The notes under the pieces: model-generated
Told to the model about the DNA's origin: nothing
Seen by the model: only the letters and a program-made list of their open reading frames with translations
Databases searched by the model: none
Translations under genes and position numbers: made by a program
Source: Polytrichum commune
Lineage: Eukaryota > Streptophyta > Polytrichopsida > Polytrichales > Polytrichaceae
Direction: 5' to 3'
Assembly (NCBI GenBank): GCA_950295325.1
Contig: OX485805.1
Location: 12,062,501 to 12,126,500, forward strand
Length of the DNA stretch: 64,000 bases
In this document: positions 10,836 through 24,649 of the stretch, one piece after another
Layout of the letters: each line of letters begins with the position of its first letter
Numbering within the stretch: position 1 is the stretch's first letter

Positions 10836-11102
10836 CATGTATAGATTTTGTACTCATTTTAGCATCGGAGTGTGTGTTTGTGTTTGTGTTTTGTTTTGCA
10901 AGGTGTATGCACCAATTAGTGCTAGGACTGGTGGGATATGGCATCATGGCCATGCTCGATGGATGGAAGTTTGTGATTTAGCCTCATTCCATCCCATTTA
11001 TTAACACACAACATATAGCCATCTCATTTTTTTACGTATTGTTGTATAAATTTTGAACTCATTGCAGCATCGGAGTGTGTGTTTGTTTGTTATTTTGCAG
11101 GT
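10836..11102 (+). repeat. Duplicated intron-like segment
   Basis: Segments at about 10836-10902 and 11042-11102 share TGTATA(G/A)ATTTTG, CTCATT and GCATCGGAGTGTGTGTTTG, and both end in a T-rich tract with TTTTGCA(A)G, as a splice acceptor would. They are about 205 bp apart. A duplicated exon-intron unit of a lost gene is possible. Confidence 0.45.
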
Positions 11103-11103
11103 A

Positions 11104-13040
11104 GGCAAGACGTGAAGATTGAATGTGGTTGCCGCATTGCACTTCAAAACGTAGATTTAGATGCCATATGACCACATGTTACAGCAATTACTCGCCATAT
11201 GACTAATTAAACAACAGTTAGTTGCCATTTCACTAGGCATGATTTTCTAGGAGTAGCCAGAATACCTTAGTGTTGGGCAAATTGTCGCCCGCTTTTAACT
11301 ATATTTCAATAAAGAACATCGCCAACATTTTTCCACATATTGTTTGTGTTAGTAGCCAAATGTATGCAATTTTGTGTGCATTGTTGCCAAAAAAATTAGC
11401 CCTAAACTCAACATAATCGCCACTATTGAAAAATTTAATGTTTGTTCTGTAGCCAAATGATCAAGTTCCAAAAAAACAAAAAAAAGGCTACCACACACCA
11501 CTAAAATATGAAATTGAATACAAACCAAAAACCTCCAAATGAATTCACAACTCACAAAATGCCTCCAATGTATAAATGAAGGTGGAGGATTGTACTATGA
11601 TTCTATCCACATTGGATGGAAAAACCTCATGTCAATCTCTTTTGCGAGTTGGGACTAAGGCAAGCCCATATACCTAACATAGATTATTTTAGGACATGCA
11701 TGAGTCTTTGAAATAAGAAATCAAGCCAACATTACATGACAATTCCTTATTGAATGTACAATACATCCAAACCAACTTTACATAAGATAATTTGAATTGT
11801 ATAATTATGTCTTTGAAATGTGATTCACATAGGGGCATAAAGTTGTTGGAGGATGGATCAGGCATAAAAGACTACAAACATGTGTAAAGGTGAGCATAAA
11901 ATCGTACCATATATTCCATGTACCTATGAATATTAGTTTACAATTTTTGTCACTCCTCCAAAACAAAATTATGAACTTATTGTAATTTGTGAAAGTTTGT
12001 TGGGCTTACAAGGCACAAGCAACAAAGCAAAAAGAAAAAGTGGAATATCAAGTCCCAAGGGAAGATGGAGGCATGAAACTAAAGTACACCTCCAAAACAT
12101 TTGGGAGAAAAACTCATTTCTTAAGATGCACACACTTTGTAACAAAAAAACATATTGCAACAAACATACATGACAGAGGAGTTGGTGAGGTGCAATGGGA
12201 AGGGATATGTGGACCAATTTCTCATTGACCACCTATCTAACAAATTTGAGCATCGGCTTCTCTATCTTTTGTAGGCAAAACTACAAATATCGCATTTACA
12301 AGTGGACCAAGGGCTATAATCATAGATGAAGGGGAACACAATTGATAGTATGTAGAATGCAAATCATATGATGTGAGTTAAACTATTGTTTTTCCTTCTC
12401 CCAAGTAGTGTGTGCGTATGTGATGACTTTGGACAAATTTCTTATAATAAAGGTTATGAACTTTTCCATGGCCACAATGTGTCATTGTGGATAAAGTACC
12501 TTTTAAAAAGTTTCTAGTTGGGAAGTTGTGGACATAATCTAGGGCATTCATGCTTTTGTTTCTAAAACATGCATTATCTATGGCAAAATTGTCTTTTGAA
12601 TTCCTTATATGACAATTTAAAGTCATTGAGAATCATGGACTTCATAATTTTTATTTAAAGCACTCAATCATGCCTGCATTTTTAACTCATTTACAAATAT
12701 CCTCTGATCCCCTTTTGAATCTGATTCAAAGATGTTTGTATCTCTCTCCTTAGCGAAATGATGTACTAAAGGAAAAACAACAAAACAAGGGATCCTCATT
12801 AATATCATTACGGTTTGCATCATGTGATAATTGTTTTCTTATCTAAAATAATTTGTTTTGAAATGTACATTTATTAATGATGAAAAAAACACTCTCATAT
12901 GCATTGTTGTTTTCAGACAAGTGTTTTGTTCAACATATATAAATGAATGTTTGTTTGGATTTATATAAAGCCTAGGTGCTTAAGGCTCACTAGTGCACCC
13001 AAAACGCATATGTAACACAACTTATCCCTTAAAACAAACG
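11104..13040. other. No gene recognised
   Basis: AT-rich sequence without a recognised protein, RNA or element end. A 79-codon open frame at 11989-12228 has no identifiable motif and is treated as chance or decayed sequence. Confidence 0.4.
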
Positions 13041-13079
13041 CAAACTAAAATTGTAACAATTCAATACTTAGGTTGTCAC

Positions 13080-15570
13080 ACCAGGTTGACAATGATTGTT
13101 TTTGTACATGTCTATTGAAATTGCAATGTTTCCAATTCTTGCTCCTAGTTTTGTGGAGGAGGTGATAGGACATGTGGATAAGGAGATTGTGAAGCACAAG
13201 GGCATGGATGCTTGGACATTGCTTGTGCTTTACCAACTCCTTGTCTTCATGTGCATTGGGCAATTGCTTGGATGTTTAAACAAACTTTGAAATTTCTTGC
13301 CTAGTACATGTTAGATTTGCCTATGGACCTTCTATCTCTCACACATAAAGCAAGAATTATTGTATTTGCAAGCGGGCGAAAGGCCTTCCATTAGGAGCAT
13401 AATCAAAGAAGATGTAAATCCATGATGGATTTGAAGATGATGAATATTTTAATAAAGTTGTGCAAATGTTGGGCATGCTTGACACACAACGACAAAGTAT
13501 AAGCAAAGTACATTGAGGTCAAAGTGGCTTGGCTAGAAGAAATCTTGTCCAATACAACCATCCATTATGACTTGGTCATTGTAACGCATGGCGAGAAAAT
13601 GCATAAATAAATCATATCGATTGTCAACCGGAGGGTTTTGGTTGGTAATTTTCCAACAAGTGCCACCAAAAACCTTCAATCAACAACCATAATGATTCTA
13701 TTATGCATATTCTTGCCATGAGTCACAATGGCCAAGTCGCAATGGGTGGTTAATGAACAAGGTTTCTTCCAATGCTTATCAAAATCCAATGGAAGGGGGA
13801 GGTGCAAAACAAAGCATTTTGTAATAAAACTCACCCCTTAACACATGCGAAATTATGTTGCAACCATCAACTAGGCTCTCACATCAATTTGTTAGGCTTA
13901 AAAAAACAATCAATGAGTATTGCTCTTACCACATTTCCATTTGATTTGTTGAAGAGGCGGTGGCACATGCGGACAAGGAGTTGATAATGCACAAGGGCAT
14001 GGATGCCATGGACAAATAAAGCACTTATTGCCTACATAGTAGATTTGCCTATCAATTTCTAGCTACACAAAACAAGATTATCGCACTTGCAAGCAAGCAA
14101 AAACATTTGAAGAGGACATGAATTTGTATGCCATTGAAAAAGTGCATGACATCTAGGTGCATATGAGCACAATATATATCCATGTTGGATAAGATAATGA
14201 CCATGTAAGTGGCCTTCTGCAAAATTTGGGCATGCTTGAGATTATTGATGATGTACATTAATCATGTTAGATGCTCATATGAGGTTCATTGCATATGAAA
14301 TAGAAGTATTAGAAATGATTAAGAAAAAAATATTCTAAATGAGAGACTTGCCACTCAAATCTAGAGTTAAATCCACACACATATTCCATCCCATTCCCAT
14401 GTGACCTGAATAACTGGAAACTTAATAAACAATTTGGCAATGAAATAAATCTTGTATTCTTTGTCTTGAAAAGAAAAGAAAAAGTTCAATGTTAATTATA
14501 ATATCAAGTTTCTTAGGCACTGATTGACAATTGACAACAACATAATTTGGATATACATATGCTACATGGATATGATGAGTAGCAATCAAGTATCCGCCTT
14601 GCGGTGAGCAAATGTACGTGGTGGGATGCTTTCAAAATATTTGTAGTAGTGTGATATGGTAAGCATGCTAGGGATTCGTTTCAACATAACAAAAACAAAT
14701 GTTTGATTATATTTTATTTACAATTTCTTCTCACTGCAAACTGACCAAATACTCACCTATGGGTGCAAAATCACTCACAACAACGACCAACTAATATTAT
14801 GTCCCTATATCTACACGAGTGAACTGAAGAATAAATCCCACTAATTAGGATACTAAAATTAATTGCAGTCATCAATCTTGTTCAAAAGTCCACCAACCTG
14901 CTTTAGGCCAAACATACTACTTGGGTCTATGCATATGTTGGGTATGCTTGATGCATAACTAACAAAGTACGAGCAAAGTACATTGAGGCCAAAGTGGCTT
15001 ATCATGTGCCAATGGAAGGGGGAGGTGCAAAACAAAGTGCACCCTCGGGAGTGCACCTACAAAGTATTTGCATTATCAACTCCTTGTTTGCATGCGCCAC
15101 CGCCTCTTCACCCATTAACAAATGCAAATTTGTTTTGTAGCAATTGATTAGGTTTTGATACTAGTTTGTTTATTGTTTTTGTATATGAGTATTATTTTCC
15201 GATGCTTCCACTTCGTGCTCTTGATTTTATTGAAGAGGCGGTGGCGCATGCGGACAAGGAGTTGATAATGTACAAGGGCATGGATGCTTGAATAAATTTA
15301 GCACTTACTACCTACATGGTAGATTTGCTTATCAATTCTTTACCTACACAAACAAAACACAAGATTATTGCACTGACTAGCAAGCGAAAGACCTCTTGTC
15401 ATATGCACAATAGAAGAGGACATGAATTTTTAGGCCATTGAAAAAGTACATGACATCTAGGTGCATATGAACACAATATCCATGTTGGATAAGATGGTGA
15501 CCATGTAAGTGACCTTCTATAAAATATCGGCATGCTTGAGATTACTAATGGTGTGCGTTAAACATGCTAG
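13080..15570 (+). repeat. Three-copy dispersed repeat family with a coding-like peptide
   Basis: Related blocks lie at about 13090-13290, 13925-14270 and 15190-15565, with further shared pieces at 13465/14935 (GGCATGCTTGA, AAGTACATTGAGG) and 13785/15010 (CAATGGAAGGGGGAGG). Blocks two and three match over about 340 bp including ATGACATCTAGGTGCATATG. All three encode a form of FVEEAVAHADKELIMHKGMD in the same frame, with many third-position differences. The blocks are interrupted by stops and are not functional genes now. Family unknown. Confidence 0.6.
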
Positions 15571-15599
15571 AGGGTCATGTGAGGCTTACCACATGTGAT

Positions 15600-17200
15600 T
15601 GCTTTGAGTTTGCCATAGGGATCATCTTTTTCTGTGCATTAAGTTTTACCCAGACTCAAGTAGAAAGGTCTATAATCTCTAAGAATATGATATTATTTGC
15701 TTACCTTTGTTGTGGAATATCAAGTTCATATGCATGTAGGTGAGTTCTTATTCTTTTGTTTGTCTTTATAGGATGTTGTATTCATGGCGAGATCCAAGCA
15801 ACTAGTGATGACGTCCTCATGTCTTTGTGGCATGCAATTGGTCCATAATTAATTGATATGGATTCAACAACACAAGAATATTTCATAGGAGTTGAAAAGC
15901 ATATGCAAGAGCTTAACATGGGAAGAGAAGGCTTGCATGCAAGGGAATCTTCAGGCGCAAATAGCCAGCAAGGGGCATAAGGGGGATTATCTTACCTTAG
16001 TTAGTGGGGATTAACTTGGGATAAAACAAAACTAGTGTAGATGTTGCATGTGTTTCCATTTCATGCTCTTGGTTTTTTAATGTATATGGAATAAAGGCCT
16101 AAGGTGATGCGAGTTTTTCCTTACTTGTTGATTTGTCAACTCTAATTTGATAATGCAAGTGAATGTTCAAGCCATCGCAGTGAATTCATACTAAGCAATC
16201 ATGCTACATTGTTGTGAGCTACAATCTCCAAATCTTTTGAGAAATTATGGACATAATCTTAACCAATTAGTTGAAGAGTGGATGCCAAGTTGTGCTACCC
16301 AGGGGTTCGACTCTTCATTGGAAACCGAAATGACGTGCATGGGTCATTATGAAATTAAATCCCCTATATAGGAGAAGTTTAGAAAGAAAAACACATGTAT
16401 ACATACTAACAATAGGCTAGAAAATGGACTCATGTATTTACACTAAGCTTTTCCATGTAATTTAATAAATGCCTCCACTACATATATAAAATATAATTAT
16501 TGATTTAAACAATCATTTATTACATATAAATCGACTTTCACTTTTCAATAAGAAAGTCATTCAACATTTTTTTTATTCATAGCATGTAACTCTATGATTG
16601 CATCAAGCATATAAAGACAAGAGAGCACAATAAGTTAGCCATAATCTAGGGAGCCATGAGCGTTCCTTGAGCCTCCGGTTTGTAAAAACTTAGAACCCAA
16701 ATGCAAACCCCAAACTCATATTTAAGAAAATCTTGACAAATTTGCACCATCTAGATTTTTTGTTGTTGTTGCACTTCTATGGGCGGGTCCGCCAATACAC
16801 TTCTAACAAACCTAAATTTTATGGGAGATATGTGAATCCTTATTGATAATGTGAATGGTATGCTATTAACTTATGAAGGAAAAAAATCAAACATTTATTT
16901 TTTATGTTAATTCTATATAAATAAATGATGAATAGTAAAAATACAATCAAAAAAACTGCTATAATATTATCATAATAAACTCTGCATATTAACACATGGG
17001 AGTTGTTGGAAGTGCTATATTTTCATGGTCACGATGTGCATATGGCATTCGCATCGAAGACTATACATTGGTTTAGTGAAATTAACTTGCAGATGATGAA
17101 TGAGCCACAAACCTATAGGAGGTAGATTTACACTAGACTCTTAACGAGACCGCCACAAACCCACACTAACTTAGAGACCTTAATTAGTGTATTGACGCTA
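15600..17200. other. No gene recognised; possible SINE-like box
   Basis: AT-rich, no protein recognised. Near 16270-16315, AGTGGATGCCAAGTTG is followed about 25 bp later by GGGGTTCGACTC, spacing loosely like the A and B boxes of a tRNA-derived element, without a clear tail. Confidence 0.25.
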
Positions 17201-17216
17201 ATCAAATCGATTACCT

Positions 17217-19650
17217 ATGCCCCTAATTTGTAAAAATAGAAATAATGTGCAAATAGTGTGTTGCAAATCAAGCTCTCTTGGGTGGTACTCCTACCCAGCA
17301 AGCCCAAGGAGTGGACTTGGAAGCTCCAAATCTACGTGGGCTGTAGATCCTAGAGCGTTGGGTTGGCCTCCCAAATCCCTGTGCCATTTGCCCCTCCCAG
17401 CTTCCTTGTTGGTTTCTAGGGTTTAAGTTCGGCTCAAACAATCTTTTCAACAAATTGTTGTTGCCGGAGCAAATGTGGCAGGAAATGAAGGACCTGGAGG
17501 TTTGAAGCTGCCATTCTCTTCTAAAAATTCCTGGCATATAGCAGTGTGGAGGACAGGTTCGTGACCTTTTGTGGAATTATTGCTTTATTTACATGGAGAT
17601 GATGCAAACTTGCAGTTTTATGTGCACATGGAGTTGAGTATTTGTCCGATCATTTACATTTCTCCATATTGGAACAGTGTTCTTGGGAGGTTAGTATGAA
17701 CAACTGTAGTAAAGGTTACTCGTATGATTTCTTCTTGCACTCGCAATGAGGTTGTTGTTGGCAATATATGCGTTCTCCTTTTCTTACAACCGGTTTTTTC
17801 ATACCGTTTAAGGCCTCTAGGTCAGAAATTGCTTACAACTTTGACCTGTGCGGGATACATTCCCTTGTCAAATTCTCCATGTGATTTCATGTTTTGAGTT
17901 TTGACTGAATTTGTGGAATGGTCACTTCTAAGATACGTGACCCTATTGTGGTACTTCCAACTCCACAGACAAACTTTGGCCACTGGATCAGATTGGGAAT
18001 TCTCTCAATCAGTCAGCATTGCAAATCGCACAGATTGTCATTTCAGTTTCAGAATTGGAGTCAGATGCAAAGTTGTAAGAGATTAAAATGGAGAACCTCT
18101 TTCTCTTTGAGTGATCACATTGGCGCCTGCATTGGTGTCTATGTTCAAGTGCATAGTCCAATCTCAGTGTAATGCGTGTCTTTTTGGTGTCCATTTTTTA
18201 CTTCAATCATTGGCATATACCACTTAAATATAGGTCTTTAATCCAGAAGAGTGACCACAAAAGGCTCGCTTCCCTTACAATATATTGTACTCTTCATTGC
18301 TCGCTCGGTTACTGTGCAAGTATTGTTTACAATATGCTTACAAGGATATTCTTTACATGCCAATTACCTCGATGTTTCATATATTTTGTGTTGTATTGTT
18401 GAATCATTTGTCAGACAAATTCAGCATTTCTTTGAGCAATTGTTCAGACATTTGGCTTGTTTGTTAGCGATATTAATCTGTGCTCTCGGTTCTTACTGCA
18501 GAAGGTGATATCATTGTTGATGGCTTTAGGACATTCTTCCAGGCCTCTTTAATGCTTTTATGCCTTGTCACCACCAGAAGGTCAGCTGAGTATCGGCTAC
18601 ACCTTCCTAGTTTGATGTGTAGACGTTATTAGCAAAAAAAAAATTCATTCTTTTTGTTAAACATGGAATAACATGCACAATAAAGATGACTCTGCCTTTG
18701 GCAGACAAATAAATGTTTTTGAGATGTTATGGCAAGATACCATACAATAGTTTTTATGAAAGAGTTAGCAGTTGCTGTTGCCACAAACTCATACCTGTTA
18801 GATCAATAGGCCATAGTTCTATTTGCATCCCCAATTCTGTTCACTAGAAGCGTTACCTAAGCTATCGGGTGAACTCAAAACCCAACACTGAACCCTAAAA
18901 TCATCAACACTATGTACCATAGTCACACCTTTAGGGGCTTCAAGTGTGTGACCATGGTAGATAGAGTCAGTTTAAGGTTCAGTGTTGGTTTTGGGCATGT
19001 TGTCAACCAAACCAAATATTAATGTGGTAGAGAGAAGAGTTTAAAAAAAATACAATATAAATAAATGAAAGTTATTGTTTGTAACCAAGAATGAAAATTG
19101 AATGAAACTAGAATGCTATGTCTTTTTCTGTCAGTCACTTAGATTAACTGCAGAGTAATGTTGTAAATGATTTGTGGTGTGTGGACTTAAAGTAATGTTG
19201 TATTGCATTTGAAGCACTGAATGACTACTTTAAAGCAGGCGATTATAGTTATTGGGTTCCAAAACATGTCTCACTGTATCTAACAGTTGCAAGCCAATGA
19301 AGGTAACCTCTTGGGAGAAGCTTTTAATTTCAGATGTTAATGAGGTATGTTTGTTCTTAATTGGAAATTCCAAATCTAGGCTTGTGTTAGGGCATCCTGT
19401 TTTTCTGATTGATGTGTCAATGCTTCTTACTAGTTTTATATGGGGTTGCAAACTGAAGTTGTGTGGTGAGTTACTTTGCCCAGGTGTTACTCTTATTTTA
19501 ATTAATTAGTATCCTGGATTCTGAAAGGATTTTCATGGTGCAGTAATTCTACTAATGAGAAAAAGTTTCGCCTTAGAGTTTGTGGTTGTTGCAACTTGCC
19601 ATGGTACATTCTCTATCTCCTTTGTGGTTGGAAAATACGATGTAGTTGGA
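17217..19650 (+). other. Splice-signal-rich unrecognised region, possible decayed or non-coding transcript
   Basis: The texture differs from the surrounding repeats: a GC-richer block (17265-17560) is followed by T-rich stretches with acceptor-like TTCTTACTGCAG (about 18503) and a donor-like GAGGTATGT (about 19342). A plus-strand frame in the first block reads ...LFNKLLLPEQMWQEMKDLEV, but no continuous gene model could be assembled and no domain is recognised. It could be an old host gene or a long non-coding transcript. Confidence 0.25.
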
Positions 19651-20390
19651 GTCTTTCCCATAAGGCTTTTTGTGGGCCACAGCCTATCGATTATCATAAT
19701 AGAAAATTAACATGGGGGGATGATCCAAGTCCCACATAACAGGAGTGGATAACTGTTTGAATTCTCTAGGATTCGATTGGTTGCGATTACAAGAAGTTTG
19801 CGGGAGACGAACATTCTTAATAAATTCCCGCAAATGATTGATTATATTCTAATACTTTAAGAGGTCCCACATTATAGGTCATCGTCCAATAATGAATGGT
19901 CTTTGCTATTGCGACTGCCACAAAAACAAGACTATATCCCATGCATTTCACACATGGTCCCAATCTCAATTGTCAGTTGGTCAACCGTGATCATTCACTG
20001 GTAACAACTACAGTTGTGAAAGAGCCTCTTGGAGTACCACAATTCACAACCTTATGTGTCTTTCTAAATGCCAGATTGAACACAACTTGTTACAATCACT
20101 CTGGGCCCAACCACTAAAATTCTTGACTCTCAAAAAGTGTAGTGTGCCCATAATTTTGATGCACTGAAAGGAGATGTCATTACGATTGGTAAGCTGTCAC
20201 TAACAATTCAAAATTTTCTAGGGATTGAATTGTGTGCAGATCTTAAGGGCCTCAACCTCTGTAGATCTATGAAGGTGTTCACACCCTAAAGCACTTTGAA
20301 TTCTGACCAAAGGAGCCCAATTCGTTATTTTCGAAGCTGTTTTGGCTCAAAAACAACCCAAATAGCTGTGTGTTGGATATTTTGAAGTAT
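19650..20390. other. No gene recognised
   Basis: AT-rich sequence; open frames are short and have no recognisable motif. Confidence 0.4.
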
Positions 20391-20397
20391 TTACCAG

Positions 20398-20580
20398 TCT
20401 TGGTCAGGTGAATGCATGGTATCAATAATCAACATCGAATTATGGTACCAAAGAACCAACTGGTGGACATCAAAATTCTAGTACCAGCTAAAAATTGATG
20501 TTTGGCGGGTATCTCACAATGAGAGAATTTTTTATACCTGAGCTATTATTTGGGTGAATACCATTCTAAACCATATTGAT
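20398..20580 (+). repeat. Dispersed repeat, copy related to 36247-36425
   Basis: The two segments share, in order, GAATGCATGGTATCAATA, CAACATC, TGGTA(C/T)CAAAGAACC, TTTGG(C/T)GGGTAT, GAGTTATTATTTGGGT or its variant, and CATTCTAAACCAT. They are direct repeats about 15.8 kb apart. No ends or coding content are identified. Confidence 0.65.
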
Positions 20581-20589
20581 ATTAGAGAG

Positions 20590-21600
20590 ATTTTTCCTAA
20601 GTATGAAGGTTTTTACGTTGAAAACAAAAAGCACCATCAAATACCCATACCCTATTGGTATCAAAAAATGTGAAATCCTTATTATAGATACCTGAATGGT
20701 ATACAATAAAATAAACACAATACCAGACCAACACTGGTTCTTACAACTGTTACACTCATTTGACACAAGAAGCCGTGTTGATATTCCTGAGTTGTTATGA
20801 CAGCTCAAGAAGCAGTTGCAAACTGCACTCAGAAAATGTACAGAAACTGAAATACATAGAATATAAAATCACGGTTCTAGGCAATCGTACCAATGGTTCT
20901 TGTCACATTTGTAATTGGAATAGGGAATCGGTGATGGAAAATTTTCAATCTCATTTTCAATCTCACAAAATTAAGGTAGCATGCCACAAATCCTGATGCA
21001 AACTTGGAGAGGATACTTCTATGGTGATTCCCGAATCTTTGTACGGTAGTCCATCACCAAAACATCGGGGAGATGCACCCTGAATACAAGCTTAAATTGC
21101 TTGACTGGTACTAACTCCACATATGCAGTGAGCTTTTATCAAGGACTTTCTTGGGATATTTTGTTTTTTTGTCTCGCTTTTTATTTTCCTGTCCACAAAG
21201 CTGTTGGGGCAGTGTAACGACTAAGTTAGTTAGGACTGAGCAGAGGATCAAACAAACAAGTTAACAACCTTCAGCAGCATGGCAACAACCACCGCCTCTT
21301 GATTCTTTTTCTGAAACTAACCTATGACTTGACGGTGGCTTAGGTATTATATTTCACGACTTTTCTAAGTACCTTTGCTTTTTCTTGTTGTTGCCACTAG
21401 GCAAGTGTTGTGGTACACTACCAACTACTTTGGTTGGTGCAGATCTAGTTTTGGGAATGTTTGGGTGATCTTTGTTGCAGTCCTTTGACTTACCCACACA
21501 CGCTTTGTAACTGAAACTTTCTAACTTAATGTAGACGTGCCTTAGACGGATACGTTTCTCTCTGCGCCCACTTCTCATAGGATACGGAACACATTAGTAG
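20590..21600. other. No gene recognised
   Basis: AT-rich with no protein, RNA or element end that I can support. Confidence 0.4.
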
Positions 21601-21639
21601 TGCAAGGAGATTAGCAAATCCAAATCGTGTCCCATAGTC

Positions 21640-23310
21640 ATTTGTCTCGTAATTTTTAGAATTCATAGGAATATCTTATTCATAGTCAAAGTGAAGATCC
21701 TTGTGCTCATTAAGTGGTCGTATAGGTTCTCCTCAATCATGTTCACTATTGAGCTTAAAATGATTAGCATGCTTTGATCACGTAGTCCAATCTCTCTTTA
21801 AAAAAATGTTTTTTGGGTGTCAGTGTTCAAAACCACACCTAACCACATACCACTCAATTATGAGTGCCATGATTGTTGTGTTGTTCGATTTAGGAGTGTT
21901 TTGTTTAGTGCAATATTGGGTGACCGGACAAAATACGCCACCAGGGTAAATGATGCTAAAACCAACACCCCACCCAGAACCCACATCCGAAAATTTTGCA
22001 CAATAGATTTATATTGGTTTGTGAGGATGTCTACCACCTTAACATAAAAATTCCGGTGTTGCTTTTGGATCATCCACCAACACCTTGGTAAACCTTTATA
22101 ACTTTTGCATACAAAATTCAACTAAAACACATTTTGGTGCATGGGATTCCCCTGTCAATTGCTAACAAGAAATCTTTTTTTAAGTCTGCCAAAGATAATA
22201 ATAATATCATCTATGCTAGAGCAACGATTGGAGCATCATCTACCCTGGACAAAGGATGCTGGATGCAGCTCGAGAGTGAGTTACCAAAACTTTCATTCGT
22301 AGACTGAGCCTAGCTTTTGATGCAAGTTCCGGATAAGTTTTACTCTCCTCCAGGTTCTCAGGGCTTTCCAGTGACCGCTTTTCCAGATGTTTTGCAGCAA
22401 AGCTCCACGATTCCTTTGTTCTCGAGTACTTTGAACGTTCAGAGCGGCTCGCTGCTTAATACAACATGTCTTCCCCGCATTGCTACAGCGCTCGTACTCC
22501 ACTTACATGCAGCCCTTGTAAAGTGACTGGAAAGGAGGTGTCCACAATATTGCTTTGGGGTTATGGTGCAGAGGGAGGAAGGGGATGCAAGAACGGACAC
22601 TACAAGGTTTGTGGCCCCATTGTCAACACTTCCAACTCCACATACATTTTTGGTCGTTGGATCGGCTCAAGAATCGTCCGATCCAGTTAGCAACTATGTA
22701 TCGTGCAGATCCCCCCATATCAAGTTTGACATTCGGAGTTGAGGTGCAAGAATTATAGGAGGTCAACGTGAAGATTATTGAGGGATTGTTTTTCTACTCA
22801 CATGATTGTGTAGGTCTTTCCTTTGAGTTGTGTTGACTACGAATTTGAGCGCACAACTCAATCATAAGATGACATGTCTTTTTGGTGTCCATTCTCCATC
22901 CAGTCTTCACAACAAGCCTTGTCATGTACCACGCAAATATAGGTATCCATATAAGAGTGACCATACAAGGGTCCACCACGCACCTTAGTGAGACCCCAAC
23001 TCCACAATCAACATTGATCATCCAAACAACTCCAAGAACCATCTCATCTAGTTAGCAACTACAAATCAGGCAAACTCTCGTTTCAAATTACTAAAACCGA
23101 AATTGGACACAACTTTAGCTCTAAGAGATCAAAGTGAAAATTTTCTATTAACCATTACATTTAAACCTTTTCCAGTTAGTGAATTGTCGAACCTAGAACG
23201 ATCTCTAGTTTGAGATAAATCCCATAATTACACACGTCTCTTCGATGCCCATTCTTAACTACACTTGTGTCATATATAGGGCCGCCCAAGTATAAATGAC
23301 CAATCGACAA
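21640..23310. repeat. Degenerate members of a dispersed family, with unrecognised open frame
   Basis: Pieces with ACATGTCTTTTTGGTGTCC-like and ACCACNCAAATATAGG-like cores recur here (about 21810, 22870, 23235), and elsewhere near 18175, 37100, 46650, 53805 and 59760, in both orientations. The family may be an old LTR or MITE. A 69-codon frame at 22317-22526 (starting QVPDKFYSPPGSQGF after the initiator) has protein-like composition but no recognised family. Confidence 0.4.
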
Positions 23311-23556
23311 GAATGACCACATAAGACCCACATAATACGCTACTTGAGATCGTTTGGTTCCACTTGGCACCGCGTGCACTCTATCCCGGGTCCCCATGTT
23401 GAATGGCCTTGTGTGTCTTTGGGTGATGAAATGCCTTGACAACGTTTCCATTTGTCTAAACAAGCGGGGGCGCCCATATATATATATATAGTACCTTCCG
23501 TCGTATAAGTAAGAAGGCCGCGTGGTGACTTGGCCCTCATCAGCCCCCACTTATTA

Positions 23557-24641
23557 CAGTCTAACCTTGATAATGTCACCCTTGTTAATAGAACACCTTG
23601 ATATTGTCACCTAAAAGTTTAAAACCGATTTTCATAGTGTAAAACTCCCTTGTTATTATCCCTATCACGCTTGGTAATGTCACTATTTTTTTCCAAAATC
23701 CGTAGTGTAAATGTGATAATACCAAGTATGGATGGATTGTATGTGATGGTTGGATGGACAGATTGTAGTAGCCGAAAGGGTCATGCGCCGCCCCTGTGAT
23801 AAATGCAATGCTATTCTTGGAACTTGATCAAAGTTGGAACTTGCAAACCATTAGAAATGGTTGGAGAAAGTCCGCCATATTGCCTACAGAGTGGAATGCA
23901 GATATCAACAATTTTGATGAACGTATGAAGTCCAAAATGGAGGAAGCAGCTTTGGAATTGGGCAATCTCATCACCGCATTGAATTTGGGTTTGGATGTCG
24001 AAAGCAAGCATGTAGAAAAGCTTTGTCCTTTGGAGTACATAAACATGGAAAGTGAAGATGATTTTGAGGTGGAATATTCTACTGAGGAGCTTGTGCAATT
24101 AGTGCAAGATGGCGAACATGTTCTTGATTTCATGGAAGTAGACCCATTGATTGTTGATAACAGTTATGATGAGTCTAAAGTAGTGAAGCTAAGCGATGCA
24201 CAAAAATATGCAAAAGATGTTTTAAATTTTATGGCTAGCCAAGGTTCCTTAGATTTTCAACACTCTGGAGTTGTTAGGAATGAAAAAAATCCATGACAAA
24301 CTCATTAGAATTGGTGTTGCACATTTAACATCAACAAAACAATGTGACATTAGAAGCTTCTTTGTCTCTAGTGAGGTCTTTAACTGATCTCAATGACACA
24401 TTATGATGTGCTCTTGTTGTTATTCACAATTTCGAATTAGATTTTACATTCAAAAACATTGAAGTCTCGTATTTGTTATTTTTTTTTACATTGTAATTTT
24501 ATTTTGATTTTCTACCTATTTTTTTGATAATATCACATTATGCACAAATCTTCAAAATGTGACATTATCAAATATGTCACACCTTGTTTATATCACTCTT
24601 TTTGGTGAAACGGATGGTGTGACATTATCAAGGTTAGACTG
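23557..24641 (+). mobile_element. Pogo/Tigger-like Tc1-mariner element, internally deleted
   Basis: Flanked by TA at 23555-23556 and 24642-24643. The terminal inverted repeats are identical for 23 bp, beginning CAGTCTAACCTTGATAATGT. Subterminal regions carry many further variants of GATAATGTCAC in both orientations. Total length 1,085 bp. It contains only the C-terminal part of a transposase (23796-24296), so it is a deletion derivative. Confidence 0.9.
23796..24296 (+). pseudogene. C-terminal remnant of a pogo/Tigger-type DDE transposase
   Basis: An open frame of 166 codons from a GTG; no genuine start is expected because the N-terminal DNA-binding and most catalytic sequence is missing. 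TIRNGWRKSAILP matches the conserved segment after the DDE domain in pogo/Tigger transposases, followed by an acidic tail (ESEDDFEVEY, LDFMEVDP). It ends at TGA. The surrounding inverted repeats and TA duplication support the assignment. Not functional alone. Confidence 0.75.
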
Positions 24642-24649
24642 TAGTGCTG

